64,000 bases of DNA. It comes from Aphidius gifuensis. Lineage: Eukaryota; Arthropoda; Insecta; Hymenoptera; Braconidae. The notes beneath the pieces are model-generated. The model was not told the origin of the DNA, searched no databases, and was given only the letters and a program-made list of their open reading frames with translations. The translations under genes and the position numbers were made by a program. Of this stretch, positions 50,101-64,000 are shown piece after piece (positions within the stretch are counted from its first letter, which is position 1; each line of letters opens with the position of its first letter). Where the stretch lies: positions 27,058,469-27,122,468 of the forward strand of contig NC_057790.1 of the NCBI RefSeq assembly GCF_014905175.1, read 5' to 3'.

Positions 50101-53100
50101 CATGATCCAATTGTGTGGCCAATAAAATTCCCTGTTTCCACAACATTCGTGTTGCATACGATTGACTTGCGGGGTGCTTTTTTTTTATTATTATTACTTG
50201 GTTAAATAAAATTTTAAAAATATAAAGATAAATAAAAATTATAATGAAAATTATTTTTTTAAATTTTGTTAATGCTGTATGTATATTGTTAATGGAATTT
50301 AACTAATCGTTTGATTTTAGGGCTCGTTAAGTTAAATTTTACAGGTGAATGGCCATACATGAAACACACGTTAAAGTGCCCTTGGCTGATCGTCAGTAGT
50401 TTATACAAACTTTATTGAGCATTTGTGCCTGTCTACACATACACACACACATTTAAATACATTTAATTTCAATTTGTATATATGTATGTATATTAAGATG
50501 TGAATGTGTGAATTTATATGGGGAAAACAAATGGGGTGTCAAATTGGTCACGCACGACTCGAGCAATTCCCAAAACGTTTATAGGTGTAACCATAGCTAC
50601 TTGGCTTTTATAATTTTTTAGTTATATCAACATATTATCTATAATATATATATTTATTTATTTTTTATTATTATTACTTGGCTTCATGTTTATTTTAATC
50701 TGATTATAAATATAGAAGCTTGTCATGAATATTTATATTTTATTTTTTGCAAAAAAAAAAATATAATTCAAATTTTTATTAATTAATTAATTAATTTTAA
50801 TTGTTAATAAGTAGTGTTTGAGTTGACTAATTGATTGAATATTTATAAAATTAATTTCCAAATTTAAATTGATATTGAAAAATATTTTTTTTTGCAAAAA
50901 TCGGTGAGAATTGTGACACTGGAACACAAGATCAAGTTGTATCGTTGATTCGTTGTACATAATATGTTCAGTATATATATTAACAACCCCTCAAAATATA
51001 CTGTTGAAAAACATACATAGCGTTTATAGGGTGTGCTATACTTTATGAGTACTTTATGAAGCATATACATAATATTATAAATCAAATTAACTCCCCTGTG
51101 ACTTGAATCGTGAAATATACAACAGCTGATATAAACTCACAATAATAATAAACAATTATTCATTTTTATTATTTATGTATTAATATATATATCAATAAAA
51201 TAATATCCTTGCATTATTATATAACTACTTGCTTCTTCAAAATTTGCACTTTCTCAAATTAATAAATTTTTTTTTCCCTCCAATTACAAAGTAAAATAGA
51301 ATCAATAAAAAAAAAAAAAATATTTAATAAAGGCTTTCTATGTTCACAAACATATGCTCTTTTTATTATTAGCTTTTCGTTTTTTTTTAACAACAATTAG
51401 CAAATAAATATTGTATATTTGAATTTCAAAAAAAAAGTTTTATTTTAATTTCAAAGATAGGTATATATTTCGTAATAAAAAAAAAATAAATAAATAAAAT
51501 AAATGATCCAATAATAGAGTATCAAGGCAACGACAATGTGTGTAGGTGAAGAAAAAAAAAAAAAAAAAAAACACAAAAATACCTATTATTCCATATAAAA
51601 AGATGATTTTTTTTTACTTTTTTTTGTTCGGTTCGGATTCCGGTTGGATCATAGGCGTGCAATGTTCTCGAGCGGAAAATAAGATAATGGTTTAGTGGAT
51701 GGGGATTTAGGGAGAGAAAAAAGGGGGTAGTATAGAGGTGCGAGAATATGCTCTGACGTTTGAGGAAAAAAAAAAAAAAAAAAAAATGGAAAATGCCAGA
51801 GACCGTGGGACGACCAACACCTGTCTTCTCTCAGTGTGCAGCACACAGTAGCTGTTCAACTAAAATAGTACATAAAAGATTGTAATATATATATTTATTT
51901 ATCTTTTTTTTTTTTATATAAAATATAATTCATTGCAAGAAAAAAAATGAAATAAAAAAAACCTTGAATGATATTATTTTGACGATAAAAAATAAAATCA
52001 TATTTATATACCTATTTGACATGACAATTAAAAGCTCAACAAAATAAAATTAATTGTCGTGGCAAAATATATATGTATGTAAATGATCGATAGTGAGCTA
52101 TAAGGAAATTTGGAAATAATATAGGTGGAGAATAATACGTTGATTACACACAGAGTCACACGAGCGTATTTACAGGCCTGTCTAACGAGTATTATAATTA
52201 CTCTTGGGTAACTCAATATTGCCCCCTCAATATATGCTAAATTTGTTTGTAAATTATATATACATATATATATACTCTACACTGTATATAATATATATAT
52301 AGTGTTAATAGACGGAGGAATGGTGGAGGACAACATAACACACCCGTTCCTCGATTTCTCCGTCTTTTAACCAACGACGAAGACGACGGAGACGACGAAG
52401 ATGAAGATGAAAATGAAGACGATCCACATCCTGACACTTTTGTGTATAAGTGCAAGAGAGACTGAAATAATCCTGCTTTTCTCATACACTTTACCCTAAC
52501 GCACACACATAAACAAATTTTCTTGCAGTTGATGTGTAGTTTTAGTTGCCCTCATTCATCTATACTGCACCTATTAATTGCATTTTGCTACCTTAAAAGC
52601 AAATTGTTAGAAATTGAAAGAGGGCTCATCGAATATAATGAAAACTTTCGGTTTGTGCTTTTTCTGTCTTTATGATCATGTATCGTATTAACCAATTTCA
52701 TTAATAGCGTTTTTCGGTTGATCTTGATTCTTGGTATTCAATTTGACAATAATTTTATGGATAACAAACTTATCCATACATAAAGTTATATATACATAAA
52801 GTTTTTTTATCCACAAAATTATTGTCAAATTGAATATCAAGAATCAAGATGTTGTATATATAAAATATTATAGCTATATAGCTAGTTCATTTAAAAAAAA
52901 AAATTTCTTTTATCGTTTATCATTACAAGATAAAATTAAATAAATAATTGCTGAATAGATTAGCTGTCTGTCGGTAAAACCACATATATACAATATAAAA
53001 AAAAAAATAAAAAAAAACAAAACTGTGGTTCAATTAAGTTGTCGGTTTGGTGTACAATGTTTTGCTAAAAGTAATCTAGTGTGATGCTTACAAGAATATG

Positions 53101-56100
53101 AGCTTTTTTTTATTATTATTTATTTTTTTTTCATTTACTTCACATTGGTTTGGGTTTACATATATACATACAGCAAAAGCTATATACTTATCTGTAGACC
53201 CCTCAAGCATCAATCATCCTGACAACCCTTTCCTTTTTTTTCAAGGGTGGTTTTACTCTCAATTGAGATGAAGTATATAGTGTTGAAAAAATACAAAAAC
53301 ACTTCATTTGGTAAATTAGCTGTTAAACACCAAAGGGTACAAAAGTGCACGTGTTTATATACATATAAACTCAAGCTATTTAAGATAAAATACAATTTAA
53401 TTTTTTAATAAAAAAAAAAAAAAGAAAAGATAGGTAGGTATATATTTTTGGCAAAATAAATAACGTATAACTTGAAAAAAATATATATTTTTGATTAATA
53501 TATTAAAAGGGTAATTCACATCTTATGTGGCCTAGATATAAAATAATAATTATAGGAGCTAATATGGTGCGTCTTTGTCGGTAAGGCCAATTTAAAAACC
53601 GGCAATTACCAATTAGTTGGCGGTTCTTGTAATCGAATTACCAGTAGTATTGTGTCGGTACTTTGTACAAACATATTTAATTCCTTTTTCGACCTTAGCT
53701 TGTGATTATTATTATTATTTTTTTGTTATATTTCTGTCTTTGTTAAATGGCCATGTATTTATTTTTTTTATTTTCCATATGTATTATCTCTGTCACTCTC
53801 ACTTGTTTATTGATAAAGCAACCCTGAAATAAATAAAAAAGGCATCGGATGTACATGAAGAAATATAGAGAAGGGAGAATTGTACTATTAAATAGAAGCA
53901 AACTTCAAGTTTTTGATATATCTGAGGGATCTTTTACAAAGGCAAAAGGACCGTCGTCCTTGTCCTTGTCCTTGTTTATAAAGTGCCGTCGTCGTCGTCA
54001 TTTCAATATATCCGTGTTTCAACAAATGCATCATACCTATATCTTCTTACATCAAGATATATTTTTTTTTATTTTCTAAAACTTGCACCCTGTCTTTTTT
54101 TTTTTTTTTTTTTTTTTTTTTCTATTGAGATTTTTTTCAAGGATAAAATGCGGCAATGTTATTTATACATTTGATATGTTTAGAAATTTGAATGAAAATT
54201 AATCTTGTTATAATGTTTTTTTTTTTTTCAAATGGAAAAAAAAATACTTGGCCACGTAAAATTATTATAGCCAATTGCAGAAATACATATTGGTTGTTAT
54301 TAAGTTGATTTGTATATAAAAGAGGCAGTATGTATGATTTAATTAATTTGGTTCCCATGATCCCAAGAGTAATAATTATATTTGATGTTGAAATTGTTCA
54401 ATGTGTCATAGCAAGTTTATAAAAATTTAACAAAATGATACAAAGAATGATAATAAATATTGCCTCCAGGGACCAAACAGATTACATTTTGAAGCAAATT
54501 TTGCTGTCCCTGCCAAGTTAATAATCATCAAGTCACTGTGTTTGTCGAAGGCGGGTGTCCCTTTGTACTCAGCCAGTTGGCACGCGTGCCTCTGACGCTA
54601 ATATGACTTTGTTCAGATTTATTTTCATTACAACGACTTATTATTGCAATGTTACATTCTCAAATTTCACTATTATTTATTTGTTTTTTTTTTTATTTAC
54701 ATTTAGCCTTTGTACATATTTATTATATGTCAAACTGTAATATATTCGGCCAATTTATAAAATAAAAAAAAAAACTAATAATATAATTTTTGTTTTTGTC
54801 GTGTTTATAAATACACACACACGCTGCAAATATTTTTGAATAATAATAATTAATAATAGACATAACAACAACAATAGTTTATAATAGAAAAAAATATAAA
54901 AATAGTTATGTGGGTGTTGGCAAGACAAACGTTGAAATTTTTAATAAAAAAAAAAATAATATACATAGAAGAGGCAAAAGTTGATTAACCCTATTGCATA
55001 GAATATAAAATTGAATATAAAACTAAACAATAAATTTATTCAAAGGCTATTTAATAATAAAAAAAAAAAAAACATATGACGAGCCAAGACAATGGCTCAC
55101 ATTGTATTTAGCAACCACGGAAATAAACTACTATGGAATAAATCGTATCAAAATACTCATGCCATAAGGCTAATTTACCTTGTATTTAATTTAATATTAA
55201 ACAGGAACAACAACAACTTGAATAATTTAAATATGAATATTTTAAATTGATTTTAATTAAATAATTAAATTAAACGAAAAAATTTTAATTATAATAAATT
55301 TTTAAAGTTGAAAAAAAATAATAAAAAGTTTAAGTTGTTTTTAAATTTTTTCATCAGTCTAGATGAGTATAAAAAATGTTCCCTTTGACTGTAAAAATTT
55401 ACAACGTGTTAAATATAAAATTTGAAATTTAATTTTATATTTTTTATATAAATTAAAAAAAAAAAAAAAAAACTTGAATGATATTAAATGTATATAAAAG
55501 CGCAATAATCGGGCAGTATTTGAAATGTTATTTGTAACACATTAGTATTGTATTGCAGACAAGACAGGGGTAGAATTTTAGATGAGGGTAAAAGCAAGAC
55601 TTTGCCAACAAAAAGCGTGAGTGAGAGAGATAAATTTGCCCAGGGCGTTTGAGTGTTTAAGGGTGATTACACGCGACGACAAGGGTGGTCGTTTTATTGA
55701 AGGAGTAAAGGAGCCAGGGGCTCTCAATTATTATACCGATTGTCGATTTTCGATTATCGATAAATTTTGTATATAACTAAACTACTATAACCCATCATCA
55801 CATAACCACCTATTTCACTGTTTTGTAAAATTACATTAACTCAATGATGAAAATTCAATTATGTACCATTATTAAACAATACACACTAATCTTATTAAAT
55901 ATACTGTATACATGTATGAACTGCAAATATAAATTGCTATTTTTAATTAAATTTTTAATTCATCATTAAAATTAAAACAACGAAATTATTATTATTTTAT
56001 AATGTAAATTATTAAAATATTTATATTATTATTAAAATGAATGAGAACAACTGTGGAAGATTGAATTTACTCGACAGTTTGACATGGGGTTGTATATAAA

Positions 56101-59100
56101 AAGCGCGGTAAATAATAGACTTTAGCCCTCTACAAACATCACCCTCAGCTCTATACTAAAATTTTTTATCTTTTTTTATTATCGCAACTTGTGTGTGTTC
56201 GTGTATTTTCTTATTTACTTGTACGCAAACAGTATATATACATTTTATTTCTGCATTATATTTTATCGATATAAAAAATATAGCTGATTTAAAAAAAAAT
56301 ATATTTCAATAATCAAATTGTCGTGTTTAAAATAAACAATATTTTTTTCAAAAAAACAATTTAAAAGCAAGTCTATTAATATTGCTTTTTAATTAGCCAG
56401 TATATAAATTTACAAAGTGTGTTATACTTTTTGTATTGCAAAAGAAAAAAAAAGAGGAAAAATAATAAATCCCTGAAGGCATGTGCCTGACGCACCCTCA
56501 TGTCAGTACAATAAATACTTTTATATACATACATAACACGTTGAAAAGATCACCGATCCTTTTAAGAAATTTTTGTGGTCTCTGTGTGTCGATTTGGCAC
56601 CCACAACTATTACCCAGTTGGACAATCAAAGAGCCACGCATTAACGGTTGTCTTTTTTTTTTTTTTTTACATAACCATTATTAACAATAACAACAACAAC
56701 AACAACAACAATAATAATATGTTATTTTTATACAAAAAGCATGTTGTGTTGCATGCAAGATGATGATGATGATGAAGCGTGCTAAATTCAATCTGACACA
56801 TGCAACAATGACATTGTAAAAACTCTTTTCTGTTATATTTCATTTTATTTTTTCCATCTCTCGTGTGCTATATATATTTTCGAGTGGATATATATACATA
56901 TACGATGACAATCTTTGACAATAGATAAAATCCCTTAATACTGAAACCAACAACCTATGACAATAAATTTATTGTTGCATAAAATCGTATACCTTTTAAC
57001 GGCACTAATCCTGTACAGCTCTTGCTTGCTTCAAGTAGGTATATATAGTTTCAAAATAGATATACAAATGTAGCCCACACACAGCAAAAAAATTTATAAA
57101 TAAAATAGATCGGTACTCGAGACAAATAAATAAAAAAAATACATGATCCACACGCATATTATCACAAGAGGTAGAAAAAAAATAAAAAACATTTCAAGTA
57201 TGTTTTGTGAAAAAATATAAATTTAAAATTGATTTTTCACGCGATATAAAATTTGTTAATCTTTGTTGAATTTATTTTTTATTTTATTTATCAAGTGAAA
57301 AAGAAATTGGTAAAGGTGTATGGGACTTCATGTGAATTATTATTTTTTTTTTTTTATTTTTTCTCAGCGACGGAATTTAAAATATAAGCTCAAGTTTTTA
57401 TTAAAAATTTTAGAGATAAAAAATTGGGCTATTAATATCAATTTGTTATTTATGATTTTTTTTTTTTAGAAAATTGTCACTTTATTTGAATGCAAGAGAA
57501 GACTCGTTAAATGAGTTTATTTTTCAATATCATTGAGCTAATGGAATGAGAAAAGTTGAGGAAGTGTCTTGTAACAAATTTACGTCGTTGAAAAAAAATA
57601 AAAAAAAAATATTATATACAGACTAAATTAATCTGTAAAGTGTAAATATATATTTTCAATATTTCCGTAAATGAAAATGATAATAAAAATAAACAAGATA
57701 ATTTACAAAAATAAAAAATATCCATTTTATCTTTTAGTTGATCTTTAAAATTTATTGTTCAGCTGAGCTACAAGGTAATTGAATATTAAAATATAATAAA
57801 AAATAAAATCCAATATAATATTTTAAGAAAGAAAAAGTTTAACTGGCACGTAATGCATTTTTATTTATTCTCGTCGTTGTACCATCAGTCTTCTATTCAA
57901 TCAAAAATTTTATTTTTTCATTTTTTTACCTCACTCCAATGTTTAAATTGCAACAACACCGAGAGACAAGACAGTTTATAAGGGCAGACTTAAATTTACT
58001 TATTTTCTCATCATTTTAGACAAGCGGCATCTTGTGTTTCGTTATTATTTTTATTGTTGTTGTGACTCAAGTATTTTTACATCAAATGACTTGCGACAAA
58101 AGTAAATTGCCTCGCGTTGATAAACGAAATATTATTTTTATTTTTATTATAACTTTTTCTCCAGCTAAACTAATATTTTCATCATTGTATTAAAAATCTA
58201 CAACAGAGTGTCTTTTTATTTTTAATTTAAAAAATAAATTTACCTGTCTATTGATATATTTTTAAATATACAACAACTCTGCAGACTGCAATTGAATGAT
58301 TAAAATAATTATATCGTTGAATTAATTAAATATCCTGCGCTGCGAGACATATAAAAAAAAAAAAAAAAGAAAAATTTGAAATTTAATAATCTCTGATGTT
58401 CTGTTAACAACAGTATACGGATATTATTATCCAAGACTACTTGTATATTAAAAAAGTAAAAATGAGAAAATTGTCGTCGGACGTCAGACGTCAAAAGTGG
58501 CTGCCAAGAACAGCAGCATCTCACCACCAATGCCATCAAAATCAAAAACAGAAATATCACTACCACCAACAACCAGTAGCTCAACTACCAGCACCATCAC
58601 CATCAGCAGCCATGTTACAATAAAGAAATCAACATGGCCGACTATATCGCGACCCCTTTTTATATATATATAAAAGCCAAGAGTTGCAGAGTTGATGCCG
58701 CGCACAAATATCCAAGACCCTCACAAACTCTCTGTCTCGTTTACTTTCGATTTCGCCCTCGAGCTTGTTACCCTCAAAATGCCACATGGAAGGGTGTGGA
58801 CCAAACTAAAGTCCCCTCTTGATTTTCCTTATGAGCTTGTTTAGGGGTGGTCCGTGTGCTCCGCCTTCCATTGCTATTGCGCTTTCAAATATTTTACATT
58901 CAATTGAAACACACACATTTTCTCGCGTTCCCATCAAATTGACTCGATATTTTTTAAAATATCTCATGCGATATAGACCTATTATTTTTATTTTTTTTTT
59001 TTTTTTGGTTAAAATATATTTCATTTGATCTTTTGATTATTATTATATTAATTCAAGCAACTAATGGATATAGTTTTTTTTATTTTATTTTTGATGATGA

Positions 59101-60052
59101 TTACTCAGCAGTATGATCATCAAGATATCCATGAAATTTTGATAGAAGCAGTTGGAAATGCCGACGGTAGCTGTGATGTCTTGCGATGTTAAAAACCATC
59201 AATTACAATATATATAATTTTAAATATGAATATATTTATTTTACAAGCAGAAGCTGTGTACTGATTATAATCACAATGACTTGTACATTCTTAAACTTAT
59301 ATATCCAAAATAATGCTTTTACAATCTACAAAAAAAAAGAATTTAATTAAATGATTATGATGAGTTTAGAGTTGTTGTGATATACATATGCGAGTTATTA
59401 ATTTATAAATTGTATTTATTTGATTCAGGTATGGTTTCAAAATAGAAGAGCTAAGTGGCGTAGACAAGAAAAAATGGAAGCTGCAAGAATGGGAATAACA
59501 GATTATCATCATTCAGCTGGTATGAGGTTGGTAAATCATTTATTATTTATTTTAAATAAAAATTAAAAACAAAGCAGGTATAATAAAGCTAATTTTTAAA
59601 TTTTCCAATTGATAGAAATGTTGGAGCACCAGCACTAGGTCTTCCTGGTGATCCTTGGTTAACACCACCTGGTTTATTAAGTGCACTTCCTGGTTTTTTA
59701 GCAGCACCACATACAGGCTATCCAAGTTACTTGACGTCGCCAAGAAGACTACCATCACCACCAAATATATCATCAGTTGGAAATAGAATACCAGGTTAAT
59801 ATTAGTATTTTAATGTATATAAGTCTAGTTTAGAAAAATATAATAATCAGGCAAATAACGTTTAGTTCAGTTTAAATAATGACTCATATGTATAGTTGGT
59901 ATATTTTTTCCGTAGGTACAAGTGGACATGTTCAACCATCACCAAGTCCACCTGATACACATGGAGATCCACGTACATCTAGCATTCAAGCATTGAGAAT
60001 GAGAGCTAAAGAACACGTTGAAAGTCTCACCAAAGGTCTTCAAATGGTTTGA
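42197..60052 (+). CDS. Rx: Retinal homeobox protein Rx (paired-like homeodomain), 275 aa, 5 exons
   Basis: Exons 42197-42368, 47734-47975, 59429-59526, 59616-59794 and 59916-60052 give 276 codons. Residues 29-36 (HSIDAILG) form the octapeptide/eh1-like repressor motif of Rx. The paired-like homeodomain spans residues 93-152 (HRRNRTTFTTYQLHELER ... VWFQNRRAKWRRQEK) with Gln at homeodomain position 50. After it come the Rx-specific block (ALGLPGDPWL, LLSALPGFLAAP, GYPSYL) and a C-terminal OAR motif (SIQALRMRAKEHVE, residues 253-266). Intron 2 splits the homeodomain between positions 46 and 47, a known site in paired-class genes. Rx is a transcription factor of the anterior head and brain (and of eyes in vertebrates). 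The exon 3 donor is taken as AG/GTTGGT, because the nearby GTAAAT would break the frame. Confidence 0.95.
42369..47733 (+). other. Rx intron 1
   Basis: A 5.4 kb intron with no nested gene seen. It is AT-rich, with small blocks of mixed composition (43430-43660, 45240-45350, 46060-46140, 46910-46990) that may be regulatory. The poly-T at 46623-46643 and similar runs are low complexity. Confidence 0.6.
47976..59428 (+). other. Rx intron 2
   Basis: An 11.5 kb intron. No nested coding gene is convincing. It contains a long hairpin (52721-52850), microsatellites ((GA)n near 49497-49516, an AAC/AAT run near 56690-56718, poly-T near 54095-54121) and several blocks of higher GC content (48960-49080, 49440-49880, 52310-52510, 54540-54620, 55560-55700, 58440-58940). 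Those blocks are candidate enhancers. Confidence 0.6.
52721..52850. repeat. Inverted repeat, 44-bp near-perfect stem
   Basis: The left arm starts ATCTTGATTCTTGGTATTCA at 52721, and the right arm ends at 52850. They pair over 44 positions with two mismatches. The loop is about 42 bases and itself contains a direct repeat (CATAAAGTT twice). It could be a small hairpin RNA locus or a MITE relic. Confidence 0.85.
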
Positions 60053-62746
60053 AATTTGGAGACTGCCGGTATCATTGATAGTCGGCCGTGTTTTAGTAAC
60101 AATAAAACAAATGACAATTAAAAATTTTATTGTTTTACATATTACATATTTAAAAGACAAATTAATTTTCATTTATTTTATATATATATAATAATCAGTT
60201 GTGTATAAAATCAAACGGCTGTTTTATTTTACAGTCGAAAATTGTGCAATGTGCAATAAACAAGACACAATTTTAAAATAAAAATTATAAAAGCCACAAA
60301 CTGATTGATAAATCAACATTTAAATTAAAAGATAACTAAAAGTGAAATGAAAAATTAAAATAAATAATTAATTTTAAGTTATAAATGCATATGTAGGATA
60401 ATTATTGAAAAGAGATATTATATACTGATAAATAATTAACATAAACATGAAAAAAAAATTAATTAATTTAACATGAGATTTCGACCAAAAAGAAATCACG
60501 TAAAATAAAAATTAAAAAAAAATATATGGCAAAATAGCCAAAAGAAGAAAAGAAAAAAAATTAAAAAAAAAAAAAAAATTATATTGACACAAACAATATC
60601 ATGCAGTATTAATAAGTCATAAGCCGACAAATAATATTCATAAATTGTCTATGAATTTCTACCGTAAATTCTTAACCTGTAGTATCTCAAAAAAAAAAAA
60701 GTTAAATTTTTAAATTTTTAAAAAATCCATCAAGTCATTATTCATTTATTTTTTTGATTTATGTAAATTGTTATTATGAAGCTGATATTAAATTAAAATA
60801 ATATGATGTTTGACAAAGGTAAAAGTGAAAATTATCTTTTCCACGATAATTTATTATATAAATAAATAAAAAAAAAATGAAAATAATAAAAATAAATTTA
60901 AAAAAATGTCGCTGTACTGAACATCAATAATTTGTATATATTTGCTTGTGATGAAATAAAATTTGATGTACATATATATAAATATATATTATATTCAAAA
61001 ATTATTTAAATTTAAATATAACATTGAAAATGTATTATTTTATTTAAAAAACATTCAACATTAATAACACCAGCAGCGAGTAATTATTTTTTTTTTTTTA
61101 AATCAAATTAAAAATCATTAAAAATTAATGAGTTTTGATGATTCTTATTATATGAAAATAAATCAGAGTGACTTTTATTTTTAAATAAGATAACTCGTAA
61201 AAGGTTTTTAAGTAAATTTATGTATGTATATTGAATATCCATAAAATATATTAGAGACACATAATTGTTGACGAATTACCATATCAAAGAGCAATTTCAA
61301 TTTGGCCTTAATTAATTTTGCTCGAGGGAGTACTCGTCAATTTAATTATAGGTATACTCATACATACCTATATTATATACATACACATTTATACATTTAA
61401 TATAAAAATACATTTTTTTTTTTTTCATTTTTCAATTATATTTTTTTTTAAATCACACAATTTACCTTTTTTTCATTTTTAAATTAAACATAGTAATTTA
61501 TTGTCTTTATCAAGCTCGCTATTATAAATAATTTAAACTAAAACAATTTTTTTATTTTCAAAATTATAAAACAATAATAATAATTATATTTTTTCATAGA
61601 TTTTTTAATTATTATTTTACATGATTTTATTTCTTCAAATTAATTAGTATTGTTTATTATATTTATTACCAATTATTTTACTATAGCAAATGACACAATT
61701 TAATTTTCTATTTTTTTATTTTTAAATTACTTGCTTTATATAAATAATTGAAACAAAGAAAAATCTTTTTTGCAGTAATTATTATTATTTTATTTGCTTT
61801 GGGATTTAGATTTTTTAATTAGTTATTCCAAGCATAATGCGTTTGTGATAATAATAAATGAAATTTTCTATATAGATTGACGTAAAGTGCGAAAAGTCAA
61901 ATAAATGGGCTGATTCGGACGTGGGGATAATAGTCAAGTCCTTTATTTTTGGCTTTTTGACTTTAGCTGAGTTGGCCAGAAACTAAGAGGATCGAAGGAT
62001 AAAACTCATCCAATAAAATGCTAATTTTTGTTTACCCAAGTTAACCATGTGAGAGAGAGAGAGAGAGAGAGAAAAAAATAAAATAAATATAAAATGAAAA
62101 TTAAAGTCCATGCGTATTTAACACAATTTATATACTTTCAAGACTAATATTGATTTTATATATTTATTAGAAATTGTAACTAAAAAAAATTGTCAACTAA
62201 ATAAACTTTTACATGTACAATGAATTAATTGAAATTTAATATAAAATAGTTGAAATGATGATAATGAAAAGATAAATATAAATTGTTATGTTAATGAGAT
62301 TGGTAAAAGTTCAGAGGATATATAAGAAGCTTTTATGTAATGTGCCACCGCGAAATGTGCTCTCGTTGCTTGCCGCAAAGGCACTTTGGCATTATTAATT
62401 AAGACCAAAAGATATACCAACTTTTGCAAGTACATAGGTAGAAATAATATTTACCCGAGGTTCATTAGAAAATTTACGAGATAAAGATTAAGCAACGAAA
62501 GATGGCGCCTCAAAGAAGACGGTTTCTCATTAAAATATTTATATGTATAATTAACTAGAGCCTATATATAATATTTTTATATATTTTTAAACATTATACT
62601 TTTTGTCTTGTTGGTTTTTATTTAATTTATTTCAACAACTTGCTAGTTTATGAAAAAATTAATTTAAAATTGAACAAAGTAAGCAAGGGCTACCTCGCAA
62701 TTAAGGCAGCAATTAAAAAAAAAATATATTGCGTTAATATAAATTT
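60053..62746. other. 3' UTR and flank of Rx
   Basis: The presumed Rx 3' UTR starts here; several AATAAA words follow, and no single one stands out. A less AT-rich block at 61880-62050 and a (GA)n run at 62051-62070 are seen. No coding gene is recognised. Confidence 0.5.
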
Positions 62747-63250
62747 GATAATTTATTTGAAAATTTATAAAATAATAAAAAGAAGGATTCTTGACAATTT
62801 GGCCTCGAAAAAACCACGGAGAAATAATTTTTTTTCAAGAGATATAAATTTAATTAGCCAAATGGTATTTCATGCATTATGTCATTTTCAAAAACTTCAA
62901 ATTTCAATGTTATTTTTTTTCTAGTTAATAAATGCATTGAAGAATTGTTTTGAAAATTTACAGGATAAAAGAGGAAAAAATTCTAAACAATTTAGGCTCA
63001 AAAAATTCCAAAAGAAATATTTATTTCCAAAGATATGAATTTTATTAACCATGTAGCACTGTATGCACTATTTGCATTATGTCATTCGATGGACTTTGAT
63101 GTTATTTTTTTTCTAGTAATAAAACGCACCGAAGAATTATTCTAAAAATTTACAGGAAGATAGAAGGAAGAATTCTCAACAATTTAGACACAAAAAATTT
63201 CAGTAAAAATATTTATTTCCAAAGATACAATTTTTATAAGCCATCCATCA
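62747..63250. repeat. Degenerate tandem repeat, ~190-base unit, three copies
   Basis: Copies begin near 62747, 62938 and 63130. The shared order is GAAGAATT-like, AAAATTTACAGGA, GAATTCTCAACAATTTAGAC, AATATTTATTTCCAAAGATA and TTATAAGCCAT, with clear divergence between copies. The frame at 62640-62924 arises from the first copy and is not a gene. Confidence 0.7.
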
Positions 63251-64000
63251 ATTTATCGACATACATGAGCACTAAAAAATTACACCGACAACCGATACCT
63301 TACCCCACAACACATTCAAATAAATTCGCATCCTATTGATTATTTTTTCCTTTTCTATAAGGGTTCATTCAGTGCATCACAGCATCCCTTATTAATACCG
63401 ATAAAATAGAACTCACTCGTTTCATCTGTCGTCTACCCCTGCAGTTGATATATTATTATTTGTCCATTAAGACAATTTTCAACAATTTCAACAACCATTA
63501 TTATATCAAATAATAATAAAACTGCTATATTCAAAAATAACTACAACAGTCTATCAAAAAATAGAAAAAAAAAACAGTCCAAATAATATTTTAGCATTTA
63601 AACCTACAAAATATTTAATAAATCAAATATAAAAATTGAAATTTTCTCATTTTCATTTTTAAAATTAAATTCATCTATTATACAAATAAATCAAAGTAAC
63701 AATAGACAAACAGATTTTTTTTTAAAATAATAAAAGATGAAAGAAATATATATTAATATTTTTATTATGTAAAATATAAAAGATATATAGCAGGAAGCAA
63801 TGCATATTCAAAATTACGCCAAGGGGCATCATGTTTGTCCCTTGTTTTTTGAATTTTGAGCAATATGTATACAACGCGCTCACACACCAAGTCCACACTA
63901 AATTTAGTTACTTCATTTGCGTTCATCCTCGGTCTTTCCTCTTTCCTCTTTCCTCAATTCATTTTGCATCAACCCCTGGCCTTTATAAAACCCCCCTCAG
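63251..64000. other. Window end, possible promoter of a gene beyond the window
   Basis: AT-rich until about 63800, then of mixed composition. The final bases contain a TATA-like TTTATAAAAC (63980-63990) preceded by reiterated TTTCCTC words (63938-63955). This could be the core promoter of a downstream plus-strand gene. Confidence 0.3.

Noticed and set aside
52237..52506. Poly-Ser frame on the minus strand
   Set aside because: Arises from a GACGAC/GATGAA microsatellite.
58441..58623. His/Gln-rich 60-residue frame
   Set aside because: Encoded by CAN-type low-complexity DNA within Rx intron 2, with no splice sites matching the Rx frame.

Overview
This is a stretch of eukaryotic, very AT-rich nuclear DNA from an insect. 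Genes have short AT-rich introns with GT...AG borders, and are separated by long low-complexity deserts with many poly-A/T runs. The gene set (stargazin-like protein, Rx, tectonic, B9D2, AADAT, trypsin-fold proteins) is animal. The extreme AT content and the style of the serine protease homologues would suit a parasitoid wasp (Hymenoptera, possibly Braconidae), but that placement is inference.

Layout. (1) 172-1881 (-): F-box/LRR gene, 4 exons. (2) 2303-2931 (+) B9D2 and 2948-5056 (+) tectonic. These two ciliary transition-zone (MKS module) genes lie 16 bases apart in an operon-like pair, with a full X-box (RFX site) match at 2124-2137. (3) 5217-7850 (-): stargazin/TARP-like four-pass protein, 6 exons, with a degenerate tandem repeat in intron 1. 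(4) 10832-15087 (+): secreted Cys-rich protein with three alternative 3' terminal exons, all entered in the same phase. (5) 15947-18097 (-): kynurenine/alpha-aminoadipate aminotransferase (AADAT), 8 exons. An inverted copy of its exon 3 and flanking introns sits at 20203-20795. (6) 24523-25728: element bounded by inverted repeats that carries a broken ankyrin-repeat sequence. (7) 30385-34636 (+): tandem cluster of two serine protease homologues (catalytic His replaced by Tyr) and one internally deleted pseudogene, with an interspersed insertion between the first two. (8) 38388-39545: tandem array with dimeric higher-order structure. (9) 42197-60052 (+): Rx (retinal homeobox), 5 exons, with introns of 5.4 kb and 11.5 kb; a 44-bp-stem hairpin lies in intron 2. 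The rest, including most of 20.8-30.3 kb and 34.7-42.2 kb, shows no convincing gene.

How the genes relate. B9D2 and tectonic belong to the same protein complex and seem to share one promoter and probably one transcript. The other genes are functionally unrelated neighbours. Exon joins were worked out by hand from splice consensus, reading phase and family resemblance; every multi-exon model listed stays in frame from start to stop.
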